A DNA stretch of 64,000 nt, taken from Inia geoffrensis (Eukaryota; Chordata; Mammalia; Artiodactyla; Iniidae). The stretch covers positions 53,048,001 through 53,112,000 of the forward strand of contig CM070903.1 of the NCBI GenBank assembly GCA_036417435.1, read 5' to 3'. Both the position numbers and the translations under genes were made by a program. Below, piece by piece: positions 31,531 through 42,985 of the stretch (positions within the stretch are counted from its first letter, which is position 1; each line of letters opens with the position of its first letter). The notes below the pieces were generated by a model. The model was not told the DNA's origin. It did no database searches and saw only the letters and a program-made list of their open reading frames with translations.

Positions 31531-31830
31531 TTATCTGGGAAAATTCTCAGTCATTATTGTTTCAAATACTTTTTCTTTTCCTTCCTTTCTTACTTCTCCT
31601 TCTGATATTCCCATTATACATATATTATACTTTCTGTAGTTGTCCCACAGTTCTTGGATATTCTCTTCTATTTTCCTCAGTCTGTTTTCTGGTTCCTTTT
31701 TAGTTTTGGAGGTTTCTAATGCAATATCTTCAAGCACAGAGATTATTCCCTCAGCTGTGTCCAGCTTACTAATCATAAGCCCATCAAAGGCATTCTTCAT
31801 TTCTGTTACAGTGTTCTTGACCTCTACCAT
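31531..31830 (-). pseudogene. L1 ORF1 remnant, N-terminal half
   Basis: A 99-residue minus-strand frame has the ORF1 pattern: MVEVKNTVTEMKNAFDGLM, LDTAEGIISVLEDI, RLRKIEENIQELWDN and FETIMTENFP. It includes coiled-coil-like heptads and the start of the RRM-like region. The copy is incomplete and part of the old L1 at 31375-32998. Confidence 0.8.
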
Positions 31831-32419
31831 TTCATTTTGGTTCTTTTTTCAGAATTTTCATCTCTCTGCTTACATTGCCAACCAACATGCTGTGTACTTC
31901 ATCTATTAGATCCCTTAGCATGTTAATCACAGTTGTTTTAAATTGCTGGTCTGATAATGTTCACATCTGCCATATTAGCATCTGGTTCCAATACTTGCTT
32001 TGTCTCTTAAAACTGTCTTTTTTGCCTTTTAGTATGCCTTGTAATATTTTCTTTATAGCTGGATGTGATGCACTAGATAAAAGGAACTGTGGTGGTGAGG
32101 AGTGGGGGAGGGGAAGCACTCTACAGACCTATAATTAGGTCTCAGTTGTGTAGTGAGAATATGCCTCTGGACTGTGGACTTCACAAGTGCTTTTTAGTTT
32201 TGTTTTTTTTTTTTAATTCCCGCCCCCCCCTTGGTGGGACAGGATGACTCAACTGGACTGGAGTTGAGTTGTTCCTTTTCCCAGGTCAGTTGGGGCCTGA
32301 TAAAATCTCAGCGAGTTAGGCTTTGGTTAAATAGTTTCTCCTGAGGGCCGACCTCGTTAAGAGGAACAAAGTGCTCAGGCATGGTTCCTTTTCCCCTCCC
32401 CTTGCCAGAAGCATGAGGG

Positions 32420-32483
<64 letters not shown>
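32420..32483. repeat. (TA)n microsatellite
   Basis: About 64 bp of alternating TA with an occasional C or G at the ends. Confidence 0.95.
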
Positions 32484-32576
32484 CTCACTTTGAGAACCTG
32501 GATCCTGATAGAACTCCTGGAGATAAGAGTCATGAAAATGGCAGGGGCCGTGGGATTTGACTGGGTCTCCTGAACC

Positions 32577-32696
32577 TTTTTTTTTTTTTTTCTTGTATTT
32601 TGTTGGCATGCAGGATGGTTCCCCAACCAGGGATTGAACCCAGGCCTCTGCAGTGAAATTGCTAAATCCTAATCACTAGGCCACCAGAAACTCCCC
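32577..32696 (-). mobile_element. CHR-type SINE, antisense, short older copy
   Basis: A T-tract, then 'ccccaaccagggattgaaccc', and 'ccaccagaaactccc'. The imperfect TSD CTGAACCTTTT (32570-32580) against CTGAACTTTT (32699-32708) supports insertion into the old L1. Confidence 0.8.
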
Positions 32697-33009
32697 CACT
32701 GAACTTTTTAATTCTCAGAGTTTTCCACACCGAGCCTCCAGCAATTCATCAATTACAGTTCAGGTTTTCCTCTCCCTGTACTGGTTCCCACTAATGTTTC
32801 TACTTGTGGGTTTCTGCTCCAGTAAGTACTGATTTACTATATTTGCCTGCCAGTCTCTCCAATTTTGAAGGCAGTGATTTGTCCTGTGACCTCATTTCCC
32901 TTACAGATCTAAGAAGAGTTGTCGGTTTTCCAATTTGTTCAGCTTTTAACTTGTTAGGACAGAGTGGCAACTTCCAGGCTTCTTACATACCAAACTAGCC
33001 TTACTACTC

Positions 33010-33215
33010 TCTATTAAGCAATTCATATACTTTATCTCATAAAACCCTCACAACAATCTGTTAAGAAGTATCATTAGTCCCATATCAAAGATAAGGAGTC
33101 AAAGCTTTCAACAGTTAATTATCTTGACCAAGATATCCCAGGTAGTTCCTGACAGAGCTATCATCAAACCCAGGAATGTCTAATACCCAAGCTGCTACAC
33201 CATATCTCTGCACCC
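33010..33215 (-). mobile_element. MIR SINE, antisense
   Basis: Blocks 'tatactttatctcataaaaccctcacaacaatctg', 'ggagtcaaagctttcaac', and 'aaacccaggaatgtc' follow antisense MIR order. Confidence 0.7.
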
Positions 33216-33254
33216 TGTTCTATCCTGCATTATCTTCTGATTTCTTTCTGAAAG

Positions 33255-33445
33255 TAGTCCACGACTCAAGCTTTAGAGTCAGAAAACCTTAATATAATGT
33301 AAAGCAATATACAACTTTAGGACTCATTTAAGTTACTTACTCATTTAAGTTACTGAAGCCCCAATTTTCTTATATATAAAATGAGAAAAATAATCATCAT
33401 GGAGAGGCATTATAAAGATTAGAGGGAACATGCAGAGATAGAGAT
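33255..33445 (+). mobile_element. MIR SINE, sense
   Basis: The blocks 'agctttagagtcagaaaacc', 'ccccaattttcttatatataaaatgagaaaaataat' and 'cattataaagattagagggaaca' follow sense MIR order. A 17-bp near-exact direct duplication (33322-33354, ACTCATTTAAGTTACT twice) expands the middle. Confidence 0.65.
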
Positions 33446-35756
33446 AGCAGTATATCCATTAGATGGATTCATATATTTATTTATCTATGTATCTATATTC
33501 ATAGGTATGTGTATTAGGCACTTAACACATATGTTACCCAGCATACCTTAAACACTGCCAACTTACCCTAAATCCATATTGTTTCAAACCAGATCAGTTA
33601 CCTCTGTCCTTCAAGCTTTTCATCAACACAAAGTAGTTCTGCTATCATCCACTTCAGTAAGTCCCTATCTGAGTTCCATAGCTTTAAGTGAAAAAAGTAT
33701 CTTCTAGACTGAATGCTAACTAGAAGACCATTCTTTATTTAATAAAAATACAGTTGCTGATTGTCTTTAAAAACCAAAAAAGTATCTCACTGCCCAACTC
33801 ATAGCTGCAGAGAATCATTTTATTATTAATAATAATACTATGCTTAAGTAACTGCTGCCACTTACTGTTGACAAATAGAATACTCCACACTGAGCAAATA
33901 CTATCTTGCATAATTTATCCAGGTTACTTCCTGACTGATGGAGATGTTGCTATATAATCATTTCATGCTCACTTATGCTTGAGTTGTAGTAGAAAATTAA
34001 AGATGAGGAATAAAAGTAAATAGTGAACATTTTAACTCTCATTAATGAATCTTGGATCTGGAGTTTTAAGCAAGGGACTTCTGCATCTACCCACTGGTAA
34101 ATGAGATTCTCCATAGGGCCCTCCTTTTCCAAAATACCAGATCCCAACTACATTAGAATAAGCACATGTGGATTTTGGTTCCTGAAAAGACACCAAATTG
34201 GGAAACATGAAACTGTTCTCGGACAACCACACACGAGAGCTGTTTACAACTGGTCTTCACGATTGTATCCTGCAGTTGGCATTGGGCTTACTTGTTTTCT
34301 TTTTGGCTCACTGATATTCGAAAAAGGGACTTGAGTTTTATTTTCCTTACCACCTTGCCACCAGGTCTGGGATTACACTTCACAAGTCTGAAGTGACAAA
34401 CTTGATTATGTGTCATCATGATGTGTCTCTTGCCGTTTTGGAGGCTGCCTACTTCAAACATTGTCAGAGCTTTTATTAAAGGCATTTGCCAAATCGTAAT
34501 CTTTTCACAGCACTGTGTGATTGTTGGACTTAGGTCCCTAATATAGCTTTGTTAATTCAAGCTGAACTGTGCTGTTCATACTTGATTACCAAAAAATAAC
34601 CTATAAATCCTTTAAACAGGAAGAGAATTAAAGTCACATTTTTGAGTGAAAGGATAGGCCCTGGCTTAAACAGAAATAAATCTCCTGACAGGGTGATACA
34701 TTAAATAATTAGCTCTTCCTAACTAGTTTGAATTTGTGAATCAGATCCAACAGAGCCATTGATGGGGGAAAGGAGGGAAAAGGAAGAAAAAGTTACAGAG
34801 TATGCCAAGGAAAGATAAAAATAAGGAGTTAAAATGTTGGACCTCTGAATACAGTGGACTGGCAATGTCAAAATAAAGGGAAGCACTAATACAACATCCA
34901 CAAGAATAATTCTAAATATTTCAAAATTTTGCCTAAGGTTAACCCTGAAAGACCAGAACGTATCTCAGAAAGGCTGTCAGCAGTAATAGGAGAATTTCTA
35001 CCTAATGGAAGCAAGTAAAAGGAGGCATGCTGAGCTGCATTTGAGGTATATTTTCTTCCTCTAGTGTTTGTGAATGTATCAAACACATGCTAACTTTTTT
35101 CTAACTTCTTTCTAAATATGTCTAAATACCTCCTGTTTAGGAGTCTTAAAGATTTCAGTCTTTAATTCATTCACGAGCTATCTTGCTAAGTTAGTACCTT
35201 CAGAAAACTAGAAAAAAAAAGGGAAAAAGAAAGTGTTCATCCACACCTTAAAGGTGAAGAGGTTGAAATAACTGAAATAATTAAGTTCAACTTTTAACAA
35301 TATTGTAGTATTTGTGGCTGTACATCCTGTTGCTTTCAAATCCAAATACTGGAAGAGTACAGAAGCGAGGTATATTTTAAGATCAGAGGATTGTTAGGGG
35401 ATCCTTTGGCTCCTCTGTGTTTATACTAACCTCAAATTAAATATCTGTACATTCTGTCACATTAATTTAAATCTTCACTCAGCTTACTTTGTTAAAAGGA
35501 ATAGACAACTTGTTCTCAAGGTAAACCAGTGATGAAGAAAACAGAAAAAATCATAGACCCACTGATTCTCTAGACTGATTCCTTACTGATTTGGAGACAA
35601 ACTTCAAATTATAAAAAATTATTCTGAGCCATGTTAGAAATCATAATCACTCTCACATTTGGTAATCTGAAGCAGTTTTAATTTTTTAAACCAATGGCAT
35701 TGCTGGAAATTACCTGACCCCTAAATTTTAAAATGTGTTCATTTATTCAAAAATTA
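33446..35756. other. Long stretch with no recognised gene or repeat
   Basis: Overlapping short frames at 33950-34485 on both strands carry no domain. No splice-bounded coding pattern is evident. Confidence 0.45.
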
Positions 35757-36262
35757 TCTATCTGTGACTACAATGTACCTGGAACTCTTTTAAGTTCTGG
35801 GTGTACAGCAATAAAGAAGAAAGTCTTCATGCAAGGAATTTTCTAGTGGGGTGAGGCGTGTGTGTGTGCATGTGTATAGGAGTTACAGAACATGTACTAT
35901 AAATAAACAAATAGGAAAAACACTAATTTGTGAAAAGTACTGAGAGAATGATTGAATCACCAGTTAAGATGTGACAGACAGAAAACTTGGGTGATATTTA
36001 AACCAAGATCTAAACGACAAATGGAGCCAATGAAGCACAGATTAAGAGGAAGAGTTGGCACATGGGTTTTTGGGTGGGAATGAGGAAGGAATATCCAGTT
36101 TAGCTCGATTGTAGTGGATGAGAGAGTTGTGTACAAGAAATATCATGAGTTGGCCAGAGGGTAAGTCATATAGGATTTTCTAGCTAAGATAAGAAATTTG
36201 GATTCATCCTCATTGTGATGGAAGTCATGAAGGGTTTTAAGGGTTAATATGACTTTAAATTA
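35757..36262 (-). mobile_element. L2 LINE, antisense, first copy
   Basis: The L2 3' end comes first ('gaactcttttaagttctgggtgtacagcaataaag'), followed by the complement of the 3' UTR and ORF2 end ('ggattcatcctcattgtgatggaagtcatgaagggttttaaggg', 36202-36245). This element is followed by a SINE. Confidence 0.65.
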
Positions 36263-36282
36263 TGTATTTTAAAAATATTTAT

Positions 36283-36468
36283 TTATTTATTTCGTTGCAC
36301 TGGGTCTTAGTTGCAGCAGGCAGTCTCCTTAGTTGTGGCATGCAAACTGTTAGTTGTGGCATGCAAACTCTTAGTTGCAGCATGCAGGTGGGATCTAGTT
36401 CTCTGACCAGGGATCGAACCCGGGTCACCTGCATTGGGAGCATGGAATCCTAACCACTGTGCCACCCA
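36283..36468 (-). mobile_element. CHR-type SINE, antisense, long-form subfamily
   Basis: The copy begins 'tttatttatttatttcgttgcactgggtctt' and has a repeated 'ttagttgtggcatgcaaact' unit (36333-36371). It then runs 'accagggatcgaacccgggtcacctgcattggg' to 'cactgtgccaccc'. Same subfamily as 61912-62236. TSD not clear. Confidence 0.8.
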
Positions 36469-36470
36469 TT

Positions 36471-37460
36471 TAAAACATCCCATTGGTTTCTGTGTGAATT
36501 GTTAGTTTAAGGATAAGGAAAAGTGCATTGTTGCTTCTTCAAAGTGGTCATTCTCTTTTGTTCATTTTCAAAATATGAGTGCCAATTTGGGGACAAACAC
36601 TGTACTCCTTGCTAGAGATACAATGTGAGCTAATATGGGTCCTTATTCTCATGGGTCTTACTGACTGAGAAGGGACATAGTTATTAATTAAATAATCACA
36701 CTAAGGATATATAAATACCATCTGCAAAAGTGCTCCGAAGAAACGGAATAGGGTTATATCTGAGCATGCAACAAAGGATACAAATCTGACTGGGAAGTCA
36801 TAGAAACCTTTCCATGAGCTGTGATCAAAAGAATGAGTAGAAGTAAATTGATTTTTACCTTAAGTAAGATGATGATTTTAAGCAGGATGATGCGATTCAG
36901 TGTGAGTTTTAAAGTGATCATTCCCTCTGGCTTCTGTTGAAGAATAGATTGGAGGGAGAACAAAATGAATGTAAAGGGACATGTTAAGGAGGATTTCCTA
37001 AGAGATAAGCATAGCTAAGAACAGAGTGAAGGTAACAATGAAGAGAAAAACAGATTCCACAGACACTGAGATGACAAAGACAATTGGTCTTGGTGACAGA
37101 TTAGATAGGAGGAGTGAGGGATACAGAAGGGAATGGCCTGAGCTAATGAATAAATGATGATGCCATTTACTGTGAGAAGGAATAGTGAAAGAGGACAAGG
37201 TTTGAAGAGAAAGACCATGAATCTGGTCATGTACATCGTAAATTTGTGATATCTTCAAACTATCCAAGTGATAAGTCAGTAGTTGGATATACTGATATAC
37301 CAGAGAAGAGTTCTGGGCTACAGAAATAAATCTGGGCATCCCCACGATAACTAGAACTGTGGATTTGTTGAAATTTCCTGGTGAGAGACTATTAAAAAGG
37401 ACTATTTCTGACCTTTAAGGAACTCCAGAATTTGATGACCCAGTAGAAAAGGAACTGCTT
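36471..37460 (-). mobile_element. L2 LINE, antisense, second copy joined to the first
   Basis: From about 36560 a second L2 3' end starts ('ggggacaaacactgtactccttgctagagatacaatgtg'). It extends into the ORF2 reverse transcriptase C-terminal region, with the complement of 'ttggatatac', 'ggagaggtctgggct'-like blocks at 37285-37330. The copy is long for L2 but has no open frame. The 36471-36560 piece is probably the tail end of the first copy. Confidence 0.6.
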
Positions 37461-37565
37461 GCAAAGGAAACCTGAAAGGCATGGCCGCAGAGGTAACACT
37501 TGAAGAAACTCCAATAATGCCTAATGATTATGAAGAGCTATGAAGAGTCTGGGAGTTTTCTCTAT

Positions 37566-38010
37566 ATGCAAGCTAATAAGCTAGTCTGTTTCTGCTTTAT
37601 GAATGCTGGCAGAAGACATTTATTATTCACAGCAAAAATAGTAGCATGATGCCCTTGCTGGTTCCCCATGTGTCCTAAGTCCCATGGAGTGATGTGAAGT
37701 ACCCATAATGGATACCTGCACATGTAGTGAGTTGCATTATAGGAGAGGAACACTGAGCATGGAAGATTAACCATTTTTATATAAGGTGGAAGCAAGCATG
37801 CTCTTTATCTGGAAGAAAGTGTTACCTTATTCCTCAGGGTTGCTTGCTGGAAACACAATCCTGAGAAATGGCCCAAGTAAAGAATAGTCAGAAACTTGGT
37901 TGCTTGGCACAGCCAGGAAGAACATAGAGGCACGTCTAAGGTCTGTTGGAGATTGCATCTTCCAACAATGGTCCTGAAAAGACAGACAACTAGAGGGCAG
38001 AAAAAAAAAA
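37566..38010 (+). mobile_element. LTR-like repeat, copy B of a pair
   Basis: This is the longer relative of 25838-26130 and extends further, through 'ggttgcttgctggaaacac' and 'cagaaacttggttgcttgg' to 'gacagacaactagagggcag'. No flanking internal retroviral sequence is visible, so it looks like a solo element. The family is not certain. Confidence 0.5.
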
Positions 38011-38355
38011 TTCTCAAATGGATTTAGCAAACTGGAGATCATCTTCATCCTTATTAGGAGCTATTTCATCAGTATGGTGTAAAGTAAAAACATATTGTGG
38101 GGTGAATGTGGGGTATGGAAATGAAGATCACAAACAGAATAGTTTTTTTAAAAGAGGTTCAAATATAAGAAGAGAAAAATAAAAATTGTAGCTAGAGGTG
38201 GTATATTAAAATGTGGAAAGAAGTTTTTGTTTTGTTTTTTTAATAGGTCTGGTCTTGAGTATGTTTAAATACTGACAGAAATAAACAAATGAAATGTTCT
38301 ACAAATATGAGAATATAAGATACCATTAAGTTTACATTAATCCTGTTTAGGACAT
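38011..38355. other. No recognised gene or repeat
   Basis: Unremarkable AT-rich sequence. Confidence 0.4.
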
Positions 38356-38780
38356 TGTTATGGGTTTAATGTGTCCTCCCCTAAAATATATTGAAATCCT
38401 AGCCATCAGTATTTCTGAATGTGACCTTATTTGGACATAAGGTTTTTGTAGATGATCAAGTTAAGATGAGATCATTAGGGTGGGCCTAACCCAATATGAC
38501 TGCATCTTTTTGAAAAGGGGAACTTGGGGCAACATTCATAGAGGGAAGCTGGTGTGAACACACAGGGAGAATATCATCTTCAAGCCAAAGAACCCCTGAG
38601 GCTACCAGAAGTTAGGAGAGAGGCATGGAACAAATTCTCCTCACAGCCTGCAGAAGGAACTAATTCCGCCTATAGCTTGATTTCAGACTTCTAGCCTCCA
38701 GAACTGTGAAAATAAATATCTGTTGGTTAAGCTACCCAGCTTTCGGTACTTTGTTACAGCAGCCCTAGGAAACTAATACA
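38356..38780 (+). mobile_element. MLT1-type MaLR LTR, sense
   Basis: The copy starts TGTTATGGG and ends ctaataca. Inside are 'atattgaaatcctagcc', 'gtgaccttatttggacataagg', 'gatcaagttaagatgagatcattagggtgggcc', 'cagacttctagcctccagaactgtg', AAATAAATA and 'acagcagccctaggaaactaataca'. Solo LTR, well ordered. Confidence 0.88.
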
Positions 38781-41700
38781 AGCATCATTTTCGGAAAGAC
38801 TGAATTATGATGATAAGAAACGAAAAGCAAAAATTAAAACCTTATGAACATTTTATTTCATTGAATTTCAGCAGAAAAATGGTCATAGCCTATGTCTTTT
38901 TTCAGGAGCATATCATGTTAAGAGCACTACTAAAATGTTCATTCTTGGAGAAATCTCAAAAAAAGGAAGTAAAAGAAGAGGGAACAAAAACTCTTGTGAA
39001 AATTTTCCCTTAGCAAAATGAGAATTAAATGAGAATTCAATGTAAGTTAGCTTATTTAATGGATATTCAATTATCAAATTCTTTATATTTGTTGATATAA
39101 TTTTTTAAAAGACAATGAGGAATACAATTTATTTTAAGTATACATTAAAAATAACTGTGATCATTGAGGAAGTGGTTTTCTGAAATGGTCTAAGCCCATC
39201 TATAGGAACAGGAAGCTTAAGCAATGACTCCTCCAGACTTAAAAAGAAAATCACTTAACCACTATGGTTTTATGTTTCCTTGTCTGTACATAAAGAATTA
39301 TATTAGATCACCCCCCAGAATGATTATGGGAATTACTTCAAAAACATATGTTTTTAGTATAAGTGCCTTTTCCTGCACAGATTAAACACAGAACTAAGGC
39401 TGAAACCATTCCTGATTATCTACTAGTATCCTTTGTTCTTGTATGCAATTCACTTGTTTGTTATCTATGTTTTTCTCTTATTCCAGTTTCCCTTAGAATG
39501 CCTTTCTGGGGTTTGCTTAGGACTCCATCTGGGGCTTTCTTTAATTCTTTCAGAAAGAATGCTCATCCATTCACATGGGTCCAGCTACACCTAGTTAAAG
39601 GAAGCGCACATCTGCACCTACAACTGGACAAGGGCTCTCCAGTGGGCCAACTATGGTAGATCTTCTACAAGTTTAATATAGATCAGTTTCTACAGTCCCC
39701 AGCTCTAAAAAGTTCTTTTTTTCCTATTTTGTAATTATTATTATTTCTTTGAAGAAGGTAAAATATCTCATATTTCCTCTAGCTAAACAGTCTTTGAGAC
39801 ATTTCCATTGCCTCCAGATGTCACATGGGTTTCTCTTTACAGCAGAACTGAAATGTAAGTTAATGACTCTGACCACATGATCAGAGAAATACTCCAACAA
39901 AATCAAATGTAAAGATAATGTTCATGGACAACCCAGAGGGACACATACCCATTTGAGCAAACGGAGAAGAAAAATTGGTCCAAGTTGTTGAAGTCATTTC
40001 AGATTATTGCCAGCTCCTCAGCATGTACCCTTCTGTGATGAAAACAAAACCAAATACCCATAGGAAATTTACAATTAGCTATCTTGTTTCCCTAGCTCTT
40101 TAAAAAAACATTCCAGGGTGGGCAAGGAAAGCTACACCCTCATTGTTCAGGTCAGTGCTTATCAAATCAAAAATGGTTCAATCATCTGAAAAAAATCTTC
40201 ATACAAAAAGCAAATAGCAGGCATACCAGCCTATCCTTGCACACTGGCTATGTGCACAGCATAACTTCAAAACAGCCTCTGGTCATAATAGTGCTGGAAA
40301 TATGTTGTGGTGTTTTCAAGACAAATAAAACATGAAAAGTCCATTTATTTATAAAAATAAACCCATCTTAACTTTTCATTTATACAAGTATGCTTTTGTA
40401 CAATGGCTTGCTCTTCAAATAAATATAGCTTATGTCTAAGAATTCTGTAATATCAAGGTCTAAGTTCCTAAGAGTTAGTTTTATCTTTATTATTATTATC
40501 ATTATTATTATTTAAAAGCCACTTGGTTTATTAGGCACTAGAAATGTAATTACACACATACACACACTTCAGTATAATTTTAAAGGCCATATTAAATTGT
40601 TTTAATTACACGAATTTGGGTGTAACTAAAATCCTAGAAATTAATCTAGTATTTTTCTCCATATAGTGGTAGGTAGGCTTCGGGGGCAGAGAGAGAGGAG
40701 AGTAATATACTATATAAAAATAATTTAAATATTTTGGGAACAAGTTCTTTCAATTCAGTACCCTAGAGTTCACATTCAATGTTCTTTCTTAAATTTAATT
40801 CTCTGTATATTAAATTCAGATAATAAAGTACTATGTCCATTATCAGTTATTTTCCAGTAGCTCAGCACATTCTTAAGAGAAAAACATACTATTAAAATTA
40901 TACAGGATATTTGTTACATTTATTAAAAGAAATAGTTAATTTTTTTAAATGCATGGATTTTATTATTTAATTGTAGTTACTTGTACTTGAACATACAATT
41001 CTAAGTATATTGAAAGAATATAATACAATTCTGTCTTAAATATTTTGAAATATACCTGAGGAATATCCCAGGGCTTCTTTGGTATAATTAAGAATAATAT
41101 ATCATCCTGGCTATTACTTTTTTTCTGAATTGTGGTCTCACATTGTTCTTATTGACAAATAGATTGAAAATAAGGAATGGGGGCCATTAAAATCAATATA
41201 TATTTTCTTAAGCTTCCCATATGAAAAGGAATCAGAGATGACTGCCCTCATATAGCATCATGAATACATTTCCTTTGGAATGATTCAACAATTAGCTGAA
41301 AATGTAAAACCATTTAAGAGGATAAGGGGGCTGTGACAGATTTGAATGTTATCCAAATAACAGGGAAATTAAAACTGTGGAAAAGGAAGAAAAACTCTAA
41401 GGAAGACATCATAGAAGAAAATCATTGGGCCAATGTGCAAAGCTTGGGAAATGTCACTTGAGTCATGCATATGTCAGAATATGTATGAAATTTTTGATAT
41501 TTCAGATAAATTTCCAGGGACCAGGCTTCCATGAGAAGTCATAGTATAATGAGCCTATGAGGAAGATTAAGGAAAATTGTCACTTTCACCTTTTTTAAAA
41601 AGTGCAGATGTATCATTGATTCTATTATAGATTTTTACATATAAATGCTACTTTGGGTTTTTTGGACAATGTCTAGTAACCATACGAGAACTGAAATTAC

Positions 41701-42044
41701 TAAGATTATAGTCTTGCTCTTTTTAACATGCCAGAAGTTGTGGATTCCAGCTCTACAGTTCTCCTTCAATATAATTATATTCACAGACATCATGTACATT
41801 CCAGCCACACTGCTAGGACTCAAAATACACTTAAAATATCTTCCAAGCCTATAACATAATCTTCTGAACACTTTGAGTAGCGATAAACTTCCTTTTGGAG
41901 GTATGCTTTATCTTTTGAGACAATGATGTAAACACAGTTTGTAGTTTAAAACTATATACACAAAATAATTTTAAAATATTAATTAGTAGTTCCTCACTAT
42001 CTCTTCTTCATTTCCTCTCTCATCTTTGCCTTTCCCCATTCAAA
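38781..42044. other. Long stretch with no recognised gene or repeat
   Basis: Contains an (ATT)n run at 40489-40512 and a short CA run at 40554-40567. Several short frames (38807-39013, 39363-39659, 41635-41871) have no domain. No coding signal is convincing. Confidence 0.45.
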
Positions 42045-42202
42045 TACCTAACCAGATGTTCAAAGCTGACTATACTAGAGTGCTTTTAAAAGATAGTTTT
42101 GCCTGCAATACACCTCCGGGGGTGGGGCTCACACACTGGTATTTTTCAAAAGTTCCCAGAGATGATGCTTTTGTGCAGTCTATGTTGAGAAAAACTGACT
42201 TG
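42045..42202 (+). mobile_element. MER5A-like fragment
   Basis: The blocks 'gggggtggggctcacac' and 'aaaagttcccagagatgatgct', then 'tgttgagaaaaactgac', follow the 3' half of MER5A. Confidence 0.6.
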
Positions 42203-42849
42203 GGTAATTTTACACTTATTATCTCAAGAAGGTGATATGGCAGAACTGAAAAAAAACTCTTGATTCCCTTTCTAATCTTTGTATTTCCATAGTCTACATC
42301 CTTAAGGAAAAGTTTGAAGGTTTAAAAAAGGCAACTCCTGCACTTGCACTGGGAAATGATAAGAGAGATGAAAGCGTTCCTGGAAGAAAAGGTTAAGAAA
42401 AAAGAGGACAAGGCACAGCCAAAGGACAATGTAAGGAGTATTGACCCAGTATTAGGGGACTGTACAGTCACTTAAGTCAGACTATATAAGGGGTCACAGC
42501 TCCACATAAGTGAACCCCTTAATCACTCACACCAGGGCTTACATTAGCTGTTTTGTCCTATCACATCCATTGGCAACTTCCCTTCTGTAGCACCTCACAA
42601 TTTTCCTGGATAAAGCCTGTCTAGACCTTGAGAGTTGGGTCTGCCCTTTCTCTTTCAAACTAAACCTGCAACTTCTACTTGTAAACCCTAGAGAATGAAC
42701 GTGATAGTCTTTTCCTACAGAATAACTTATGTCAAATTTTCAGAAGGAGGAGACAGGAAAAAAAAGAAAATTTCAATTTGAGAACATACTGGCTTTTTCT
42801 GTTTATTTCCTCTGTCTTTAAAATGTATGGGCAATGAAATGTTTTCTAA
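42203..42849. other. No recognised gene or repeat
   Basis: Nothing to call. Confidence 0.4.
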
Positions 42850-42985
42850 TTATTTAGTGCTTATATTACAATAGGTTTACCTCATTTTATAGATGAGAGA
42901 TATAGAGAGAATAATCAGGAATCATCCTTAGTCACAAAATATAACAAGCCCTGAACCTATTCTTTAGCCTATGAAATCTCTCTCA
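42850..42985 (-). mobile_element. MIR-like SINE fragment, antisense
   Basis: The block 'acctcattttatagatgagagatatagagaga' resembles the antisense MIR core. The flanks are weak. Confidence 0.5.

Larger units (their letters stand above)
31375..32998 (-). mobile_element. Old L1 5' end (5' UTR and ORF1), antisense
   Basis: Read on the minus strand, the 5' UTR runs from 32998 to about 31900 and ORF1 follows. Plus-strand blocks such as 'gtgggtttctgctccagtaag' and 'ttcagcttttaacttgttagga' are the complement of the old L1 5' UTR. The (TA)n at 32420-32483 and a SINE at 32577-32696 interrupt it. The L1 3' part is missing, which is unusual for L1 copies (normally 5'-truncated) and points to a later deletion or rearrangement. 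Confidence 0.75.

Noticed and set aside
25838..38010. Possible provirus bounded by two LTR-like copies
   Set aside because: No gag, pol or env-like text lies between them. The interval holds unrelated SINEs, L1, MIR and L2.
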